In this document: positions 4,976-9,076 of the stretch, in pieces
Numbering within the stretch: position 1 is the stretch's first letter
Layout of the letters: each line of letters starts with the position of its first letter
Assembly: GCA_937871685.1 (NCBI GenBank)
Contig: CALMOL010000385.1
Coordinates: 7,805 to 16,880 of the forward strand
Length of the DNA stretch: 9,076 bases
Direction: 5' to 3'
Source of the DNA: an uncultured Verrucomicrobiota bacterium
Lineage (GTDB): Bacteria; Verrucomicrobiota; Verrucomicrobiia; Chthoniobacterales; SZAS-18
Translations under genes and position numbers: made by a program
The notes under the pieces: generated by a model
What the model was told of the DNA's origin: nothing
Seen by the model: the letters and a program-made list of their open reading frames with translations, nothing else
The model's database searches: none

Positions 4976-5124
4976 TGTGGAGTGCGGTGGCTTGCCACCG
5001 CTGTTGTGCCGGCTGCGCCACAAGCCAGACCGGCGATGACGGTGCGGCGCGGCGGATCGAAGCTCGCTGGCTCGCTCCCGTGGCGGAGCGGCAGGACAGC
5101 GGTGGCAAGCCACCGCACTCCACA
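4976..5124. repeat. Palindromic intergenic repeat, copy 2, inside the array
   Basis: A 149-bp element with perfect 29-bp inverted ends (4976-5004 and 5096-5124), each starting TGTGGAGTGCGG when read inward and holding an internal palindrome around GGCTTGCC. The middle is GC-rich and encodes nothing recognisable. CGCGC occurs just outside both ends and could be a short target duplication, though local GC bias makes this weak. Its arms match the outer arm of copy 1 (1861-1993). It lies between the CAT element and the T-arm remnant, so it probably entered after the array formed. Confidence 0.8.
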
Positions 5125-5150
5125 ACGCGCCCCAGCCAGCGATGCTTTCA

Positions 5151-5222
5151 TAGCGGGGGCGAGAGTCGAACCCGCGCATGGCGGCTGATGAGACCGCCGC
5201 CTTTCCCCTTGGCGACCCCGCG
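5151..5222 (-). tRNA. tRNA-like with Gln-type body and CAT anticodon
   Basis: Acceptor CGCGGGG/CCCCGCT pairs at six of seven positions, with a C1-T72 mismatch and discriminator A; no CCA is encoded. T8 and C9 are followed by a GCC/GGC D-stem around AAGGGGAAA, very like bacterial tRNA-Gln (TCGCCAAGCGG). The anticodon stem GCGGT/GCCGC carries loop CTCATCA, giving CAT, with C at position 37. The variable region is CATGC. The T-stem GCGGG/CTCGC pairs with one wobble and the loop is the canonical TTCGACT. The open C1-72 end recalls initiator tRNA, but the anticodon stem lacks the three G-C pairs of an initiator. Identity is uncertain. Confidence 0.7.
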
Positions 5223-5344
5223 GTGAAAGGAAGGAAAATCGGGTGGCCGGCCGACCGGTCGGATCCAGGCGCTTCCGTGGTCGGCGGCATCTATATAGGA
5301 GTGGGTAACACCTCACCGCAAAGCGGACACCGTTGCCAACTCAG
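5223..5344 (-). other. Spacer without a recognised gene
   Basis: About 120 bp between the two array elements nearest the 5' end. It contains a short palindrome (CCGACCGGTCGG, about 5250-5261), a CCGC-TTT-GCGG hairpin (about 5317-5327) and a TATATA stretch near 5291-5296. GTTGGC (5340-5335) could pair with GCCGAC (about 5284-5279), so a decayed tRNA is possible, but no anticodon or T-arm is convincing. Confidence 0.3.
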
Positions 5345-5405
5345 GGGAGAGTTCGCACCCGCGGGATTTCTCGGCGGTTGTTTCGGTGTTTCAGGCACAC
5401 CTCCC
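5345..5405 (-). tRNA. Degenerate tRNA-like remnant at the array's 5' end
   Basis: GGGAG (5405-5401) can pair with CTCCC (5349-5345). A hairpin GGTGT-GCCTGAA-ACACC sits where a D-arm would be, and GGGTGCGAAC (5360-5351) resembles the altered T-loop (TGCGAA) of the nearby GCG and GTG elements. A regular T-stem and anticodon arm cannot be drawn. It is listed because its T-loop shares the G55 change; it may be a remnant. Confidence 0.3.
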
Positions 5406-5485
5406 AGCGCGCGGCCGTGTTAAGGGCGCGCAAAGCCTTTGAAATGGAAAAATTGAGGCGAATAACAAGACAACACAGATCCGTT

Positions 5486-5514
5486 AACATTCCATTGTCT
5501 TAACAATGGATGTT
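5486..5514. promoter_or_regulatory. AT-rich palindrome upstream of the array
   Basis: TCCATTGT-CTTA-ACAATGGA (5491-5510) is a perfect 8-bp inverted repeat. AACA (5486-5489) and TGTT (5511-5514) extend it to 12 bp, with one unpaired base. It lies in the only AT-rich stretch (about 5435-5520) near the array, just 5' of its first element on the minus strand. That position suits an operator or promoter region, but no convincing -35/-10 pair was found on the minus strand. A TTGACA (5515-5520) on the plus strand lacks a matching -10. Confidence 0.4.
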
Positions 5515-5525
5515 TTGACACTCAG

Positions 5526-5640
5526 CTGGCGCGGGGCAGCCCTGGGGAAGTTGCTGGTTCGCAGGCAGGTTCCCGCAAGGAAATTAGGTCTGTGTTGGCG
5601 ACCGATCCCGCCCCGCCGCCAGTTCGAGCTGGCGGCGGGG
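5526..5640. ncRNA. Structured element with mutually exclusive helices
   Basis: Segment A (5526-5537, CTGGCGCGGGGC) pairs over 12 bp with segment B (5610-5622), leaving one bulged C. B also pairs over a perfect 12 bp with segment C (5629-5640), loop TTCGAG. The two helices exclude each other, and both remain possible on either strand. A smaller hairpin (GGGAA with TTCCC) lies between A and B. No T run follows, so it is not a simple terminator. On the minus strand part of it, GGCGGGATCGGT, resembles a tRNA-Leu D-arm, but no T-arm is present. Candidate roles are an attenuator-like leader or a small RNA; the Ro60-linked Y RNAs also have a long terminal stem with a bulge. Confidence 0.4.
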
Positions 5641-5744
5641 CATTCGTTCGTCTTGGTGGTAAGGAAAAAAGCTAAGGACCGGTGGTTTCTTCTGATTTTG
5701 CGGGGATGTCCGATGCTTGGGAAGGCGGGCCCGTTCCGCCTGGA

Positions 5745-5782
5745 CAACAAAAAACCCTGCTGGCCGCGCGGCGAGCAGGGTT
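5745..5782 (-). terminator. Rho-independent terminator of the small gene
   Basis: On the minus strand AACCCTGCT (5782-5774) pairs with AGCAGGGTT (5761-5753) over 9 bp. The GC-rich loop between them can pair further (GGCCGCGCGGCG on the plus strand). A T-rich tract (TTTTTTGTTG) follows directly. It begins 21 nt after the stop codon at 5804. This is the clearest intrinsic terminator in the window. Confidence 0.82.
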
Positions 5783-5803
5783 CACGAGGGACGGATTCTA
5801 AAA

Positions 5804-5962
5804 TCAGACCATGAACTGCCTGCCTGCCTTCTGGTGGGGATATTCGTTGGCGTGGCTCTGGTGCGTGCTGGCACCAAGTCGGAACGTCACCAAAAACATT
5901 CTTGCGCAACGGCGCCGCTGGGGCGCTTGCGAGCAAGTCGGCGGTGTGATCGTGGACGACAT
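5804..5962 (-). CDS. Small basic protein of unknown function (52 residues)
   Basis: The reading frame begins MSSTITPPTCSQAPQ and ends AGRQFMV. It is rich in Arg, Gln and His, has two Cys (10 and 20) and no membrane segment. An in-frame ATG at 6010 would add 16 residues, but it overlaps the -35 element. The ATG at 5962 lies about 13 nt after the predicted transcription start, so it is preferred. No good ribosome binding site is seen, and the leader is short, so near-leaderless translation or a noncoding RNA of about 225 nt are alternatives. Support for a real transcription unit comes from the flanking promoter and terminator. I do not recognise the protein family. Confidence 0.45.
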   Translation of the reverse strand: MSSTITPPTCSQAPQRRRCARMFLVTFRLGASTHQSHANEYPHQKAGRQFMV

Positions 5963-5981
5963 GGAAGTGATGAGTGTGCGC

Positions 5982-6010
5982 CTTCTATTCCCTGACGTTA
6001 GGGGTGTCAA
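5982..6010 (-). promoter_or_regulatory. Sigma-70-type promoter for the small gene
   Basis: On the minus strand TTGACA (6010-6005) is followed after exactly 17 bp by TAGAAG (5987-5982), a fair match to TATAAT. The predicted start is near 5975, just upstream of the ATG at 5962. Position, spacing and the terminator at 5745-5782 agree on one short transcript. Confidence 0.55.
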
Positions 6011-6279
6011 AGGAAATGTTTAAACTTTTTAACCTTTCTCTGTGCGTCGGGGCATCGCGTCCGCCGAAAGATCGACCCGCGCGTAATTCACGATTCGTGT
6101 GCGCCGCGACGGCCGAGCCCGCGCCGTCCCCAGGAAACCGATGGAAACGACCCGACGGAAAGACAGCTTCCCACCGTGGCCTTGGAAATCGGCCAAATCA
6201 CGTTTGGCAAACGCCCTGGGCACGGGTCGAATCCTCGAACTCTGCCGAGATCGCCCGGCGCCTCCATCCTGCTCCCGAC
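6011..6279 (+). other. Intergenic region before the esterase gene
   Basis: About 270 bp lie between the small-gene promoter and the esterase start. The plus-strand reading frame is open through here, but the translated sequence (Pro/Arg-rich, low complexity) has no domain character, so the gene is taken to start at 6280. CGGGTCGAATCC (about 6224-6235) resembles a T-arm on the plus strand, but no acceptor, anticodon or D-arm could be fitted. No clear promoter for the esterase was found. Confidence 0.4.
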
Positions 6280-7014
6280 ATGCACCGAGAAATCCACCGC
6301 TGGTTCAGCCCCCGCCTGCACAAGGACATGGAAGTCGCCGTTTACGGCCACTACGGCTTCGCGCTGCTCATGTTCCCAACCGCTGCGGCGGACTTCCTCG
6401 AATACGAGCGCTTCCACCTCATCGACTCCATCGGCCACCTGATCGACGCCGGAAAGGTGAAGGTCTTCTCGATCAACTCCATCAACAACGAGAGCTGGCT
6501 GAACCAGCGGATGCAGCCGCGCTACAAGGCGATCCGGCACCAGCAGTTCAACGGCTACGTCGCCGAGGAGGTCGTGCCCTTCATTTGGAACCATTGCCAA
6601 AGCCGCGTGCCGATCATCACGACGGGCGCCTCGTTTGGCGCGCTCCATTCCGCCAACAACCTTTTCCGGCGGCCCGATCTCTTCGCCGGGGTCATCGCCA
6701 TGAGCGGCTGCTACGACCTGAAAGACTACACGGACGGCTACTACGACGAGGACGTATATTTCAACTCGCCCATGGACTATCTCCCCCACCTCCAGGACGC
6801 GCACATCCTTGGGCAATTGCGCGCCAAGCGCCACATCCACTTCGTCACCGGATCGGGTAACTACGAGAAGCCCTCGGCCTCGCGGGACATCGGCAACGTC
6901 CTGCAAAGCAAGGGCATCCCCTGCGAGATCGACATCTGGGGGCACGACGTGGCGCACGACTGGCCCTGGTGGCGGAAGATGCTCCCGCACTACCTGGAAA
7001 CACGGTTTTCCTGA
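6280..7014 (+). CDS. Alpha/beta-hydrolase esterase (putative esterase family)
   Basis: A 244-residue cytoplasmic protein of the putative-esterase (esterase D / PHB-depolymerase-like) alpha/beta-hydrolase class. The nucleophile elbow is GASFG (116-120) with Ser118, in the expected position after a beta strand (VPIITT) and before a helix (ALHSANNLF). The catalytic His is probably H222 or H226 in WGHDVAHDWPWW. The acid residue is not certain; the usual region reads FVTGSGNYE (188-196), where Glu196 could serve. YDLKDYTDGYYDEDVYFNSP (145-164) is typical of this family's insert. The ATG at 6280 gives the family's usual length of about 240. It is transcribed away from the array and has no operon partner in view. 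The substrate is unknown. Confidence 0.85.
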   Translation: MHREIHRWFSPRLHKDMEVAVYGHYGFALLMFPTAAADFLEYERFHLIDSIGHLIDAGKVKVFSINSINNESWLNQRMQPRYKAIRHQQFNGYVAEEVVPFIWNHCQSRVPIITTGASFGALHSANNLFRRPDLFAGVIAMSGCYDLKDYTDGYYDEDVYFNSPMDYLPHLQDAHILGQLRAKRHIHFVTGSGNYEKPSASRDIGNVLQSKGIPCEIDIWGHDVAHDWPWWRKMLPHYLETRFS

Positions 7015-7080
7015 GGGGAGTTATCAAATGGGTTAGCCGCAGGGGTCGCCGGCTAGGCTGATTCCATCGGAAAAGCGCCC

Positions 7081-7690
7081 GAGGCTAGTTCCACTCCCGC
7101 CAGTGGCTACCTCCGAGCTAGCCACCGGCTTGCTCCCACCTTTCCCCCGGGAAGCTGAAGCTTCTCAAGGGAAGCTTTGACCCTGTCGCGTGAAGCTGCG
7201 AGCAAGCCAGTGGCTAGCTTTGAGGCGTCTGCGGGAAGCCTTGGGCTCCACGCGGGAAGTCCAGAGCTTGTCGCGGGAAGTTTCGGACTAGCCAGTGGGC
7301 AGCTCTGAGGTGTCGCGGGAAGCTTTGAGCCTTTCCACGGCTACCTCCCAGGGTTCCCACGGGAACCTCCACACCCTCCCGCGGGCAGTTCCAGACTCCT
7401 CGCGGGAAGCTTGGAACTGGTCGCGCGAAGCTCCGAACTAGCCACGGGCTAGCTTCGAGCTTCCCACGGGAAGCTTTGGACTAGCCAGTGGGTAGCTCGG
7501 AGGTGGCCGCGGGAAGCTTTTAGCTCCGCGCGGGGAGCTCTGGACCAGCCAGTGGGTAGTCTGGAGCTTCCCGCGCGGAGCCTGGAGCAGGCCACTGGCT
7601 AGCCGGAAGCTTCCCGCGGGGAGGTGGGGAGCTAGCCACTGGCTAGTCTGGGGGTAGCCGGTGGGTAGTCTTGCAGGTAGCCGGTCTGGC
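7081..7690. repeat. Tandem repeat tract with 21-bp period, about 29 units
   Basis: Roughly 29 degenerate units of 21 bp (occasionally 22) run head to tail. Each has a small palindromic centre of one of two kinds: TAGCCAGTGGCTA-like or CTTCCCGCGGGAAG-like, joined by about seven variable bases often reading TTTGAG or TCTGGA. Because 21 is a multiple of three, translation gives seven-residue repeats in every frame, and part of the minus strand (7438-7755) stays open, but this is a by-product. There are no unique spacers, so it is not CRISPR. It separates the esterase gene from the LytTR regulator gene. Confidence 0.85.
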
Positions 7691-7892
7691 AGCTTTCGAG
7701 ACGGTCGGCTTCCCGGTGGAAGCCGCCTTTTCGATTCTTTCGGCTTGGTCATCACCTACCTCCCTCGTGCCCTTTGCGGCCCGGAAGGCCGACCAGAATG
7801 GAGCCGCCGGAACCCGACCCCAACTTGGATTTGTCCCCCCATCCGCGCTTTCCGCCGAGTGGTTCCAAACCGAAGCGGGGGCGCGGAGTGCC
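7691..7892. other. Intergenic region with one hairpin
   Basis: The tract ends in an inverted repeat, CGGCTTCC-CGGT-GGAAGCCG (7706-7725). On the plus strand CCTTTTCG follows it, so it could be a weak plus-strand terminator or simply the last palindromic unit. The rest, about 7730-7892, shows no gene, RNA or promoter that I can support. Confidence 0.4.
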
Positions 7893-8612
7893 TCAACGTC
7901 CCAGCCGCTCGCGCACCTCGGCCTCGTGGCGTTGGGAAACGGGCACCGGCTCGGCCACGCCCGCGAGGTGCAACTGGAAGGATTCCCCGGTGCGCTCCAG
8001 GCGCTCGACGTGGGCGAGGTTTACAATGACGTGGCGATGCACTCGGAGAAACTGCGCGGGCGGCAGCGATTCTTCCCAGGCTTTCATCGTGCGGCGCACA
8101 AAGAGCTGCGCGGCATCGCCGAGCTGGACCTCGGAATAGTTCTCGCATGAGGACACGCGGCGGATGTCCTGCACGCGCACGAAGCGATCGCCCTCGGGGC
8201 CGAGCCGCAGGAGGACGCGGTCGTCGTTCTTCAGCGGCGCAGCGACCGCCGGGGCCGGCGCAGGCGCGGTGGCCGGGCCGAGGCGAGCCAGCGCAAGGGC
8301 GAGGCGCTCGGGGGCGACGGGCTTGAGCAAGTAGTCGAGCGCGTTCACCTCGAAGGCGCGCACGGCGTGCTGGTCGAAGGCCGTCACGAAGATGATGCGC
8401 GCGCCGGGGCGCACGTTCGGCACGAGGTCGAGGCCAGAGCCGCCAAGGAGCTGCACGTCGAGAAAGACGAGGTCGTAGCTCGCCGAGCACAGGAGGGCGC
8501 GCGCCTCGGCGAAGCGGGCAGCCTCGCCAACGACCGTGATCTCGGCCGGCAGCAGCGAGCGGAGGTCGCGGCGCGCGAGGGGTTCGTCGTCGATGAGGAG
8601 CGCGTCGGGCAT
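7893..8612 (-). CDS. LytTR-family response regulator (REC + LytTR)
   Basis: A 239-residue two-component response regulator. The receiver domain (about 1-115) has the acidic pocket D8/D9, the phospho-acceptor D52 in LVFLDVQL, T77 in FVTA and K97 in LLKPV, so it should be phosphorylated normally. A linker of Ala-Pro repeats (about 112-124) leads to a LytTR DNA-binding domain (about 130-239) with SSCENYSEVQ, FVRRTMKAWEESL and FLRVHRHVIVNLAHV, all typical. LytTR domains bind direct repeats upstream of target promoters. No sensor histidine kinase lies within the window; the gene downstream on this strand is absent and the one upstream is phasin-like, so its partner is elsewhere. The start at 8612 fits the family N-terminus (MPDALLIDDEPLAR). 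Confidence 0.93.
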   Translation of the reverse strand: MPDALLIDDEPLARRDLRSLLPAEITVVGEAARFAEARALLCSASYDLVFLDVQLLGGSGLDLVPNVRPGARIIFVTAFDQHAVRAFEVNALDYLLKPVAPERLALALARLGPATAPAPAPAVAAPLKNDDRVLLRLGPEGDRFVRVQDIRRVSSCENYSEVQLGDAAQLFVRRTMKAWEESLPPAQFLRVHRHVIVNLAHVERLERTGESFQLHLAGVAEPVPVSQRHEAEVRERLGR

Positions 8613-8660
8613 GGGCCGCCAGATCGTGGCGGCGCAAGCACGGGGGCGTCAAGCCCCGGC

Positions 8661-9074
8661 TCAGGACCGGCCGGTGGCCTTCTTCGCCGCGCCGACGGCC
8701 TTGCCCAGCGCGCCGCCAACGAAGCCGGCGAAAGTCTTCACGATCTCCACCTGCGTCTTCACGGCCTTCTGCGCGAGGTCCTGCGCCATCTTCACGGGCG
8801 CGGCGGCGGCGGCGCCGACCTTGGCGCCCATCGCGCCGGTGGGATCGAACTTCTTCACCACGTCGAAGTAGCCATCGACCATCGTTTCCTGGCGCTTTTG
8901 GAGCTTGAGGCGCATCTCCTGGTATTTCTGGATTGCGTCGAGGGCAGGCTTGGGCATGCCCTGGATGGTGGAAAGCGCGTCGGCGAGCGCCTGGGCGAGG
9001 TCGCCCTGGGCCTTGATCGCGCTCTTGGTCATGTCGTGGAGCGTGGAGGTGAGGTTCCGCGCGGAGGAGTCAGA
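8661..9074 (-). CDS. Phasin-like amphipathic protein, 5' end possibly outside the window
   Basis: At least 123 residues from the ATG at 9032, but the frame stays open to the window edge and the extra codons (SDSSARNLTSTLHD) read like the same helix, so the true start may lie upstream. The protein is mostly predicted helix with heptad-like spacing (for example IQKYQEMRLKLQKRQETM, about residues 34-51 from that ATG). It ends in an Ala/Gly/Lys-rich tail (GGALGKAVGAAKKATGRS). It has no Cys, signal peptide or membrane span. This composition resembles phasins or other granule- or nucleoid-associated proteins, but no diagnostic motif is visible, so the name is tentative. It lies 48 bp upstream of the LytTR regulator gene and may be cotranscribed with it. 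Confidence 0.6.
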   Translation of the reverse strand, partial: SDSSARNLTSTLHDMTKSAIKAQGDLAQALADALSTIQGMPKPALDAIQKYQEMRLKLQKRQETMVDGYFDVVKKFDPTGAMGAKVGAAAAAPVKMAQDLAQKAVKTQVEIVKTFAGFVGGALGKAVGAAKKATGRS

Positions 9075-9076
9075 GG

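Noticed and set aside
4100..5316. Protein-coding frames across the array
   Set aside because: The translations are those of tRNA sequences and palindromic repeats in several frames; none has domain or codon character.
5526..5640. SRP (4.5S) RNA or 6S RNA
   Set aside because: The conserved SRP apical motif (GGTCAGG..CCGGAAGG..AGCAGCC) is missing, and no 6S-like long hairpin with a central bubble can be drawn.
5484..5936. 150-residue minus-strand open frame
   Set aside because: It runs through a terminator, overlaps the small gene in another frame and includes the structured element; its translation has no domain.
6176..6260. tRNA on the plus strand before the esterase gene
   Set aside because: CGGGTCGAATCC resembles a T-arm, but no acceptor stem, D-arm or anticodon arm can be fitted.
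7081..7690. CRISPR array
   Set aside because: Units are contiguous 21-bp degenerate repeats with no unique spacers, and no cas gene is present.
7438..7755. Minus-strand open frame encoding seven-residue repeats
   Set aside because: It follows automatically from the 21-bp repeat period, has no start context and covers only part of the tract.

Overview
This is a GC-rich bacterial window, most likely from a member of the Verrucomicrobiota. That placement rests on remembered genome style, not on a search. Palindromic intergenic repeats of the type GGAGTGCGGTGGCTTGCC, long 21-bp-period repeat tracts and a ChaN-like / Ro60 / LytTR gene content all resemble verrucomicrobial genomes.

Layout. On the minus strand, 84-1789 holds a spermidine-synthase-like methyltransferase gene and a ChaN-like lipoprotein gene, probably one operon. 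A palindromic repeat (about 1861-1993) and a terminator (about 1992-2040) follow. 2057-3483 (minus) is a Ro60/TROVE-vWA RNA-binding protein gene broken by a one-base frameshift and an in-frame TAG. Upstream of it on the same strand, 3612-5405 carries no credible protein gene. It is packed with tRNA and tRNA-like elements. Seven fold by hand into near-complete cloverleaves: anticodons GAA, GCG, GTG, TCG, CAG, TTC and GAG. One more is Gln-like with a CAT anticodon, one is apparently circularly permuted, and several are degenerate. The Ro60-proximal part (3612-4141) is built of four copies of a module closed by an 8-bp stem that covaries between copies.

5486-5810 holds palindromes, a three-way alternative-pairing structure and a strong minus-strand terminator. 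That terminator closes a small minus-strand gene (52 codons) with its own promoter. 6280-7014 (plus) encodes an alpha/beta-hydrolase esterase. 7081-7690 is a 21-bp tandem repeat tract of about 29 units. 7893-8612 (minus) is a LytTR response regulator, and 8661 to the window end (minus) is a phasin-like protein open at its 5' end.

Working together. The notable unit is the minus-strand tRNA-like array followed by ro60. Ro60 proteins bind structured and misfolded noncoding RNAs, and bacterial Y RNAs can carry a tRNA-like domain. A locus that places many non-canonical tRNAs, including a group that has lost the D-loop/T-loop elbow contact, directly before ro60 therefore suggests an RNA-ligand, decoy or tRNA-repair system. 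This function is inferred. All folds were done by eye, without covariance-model scoring.
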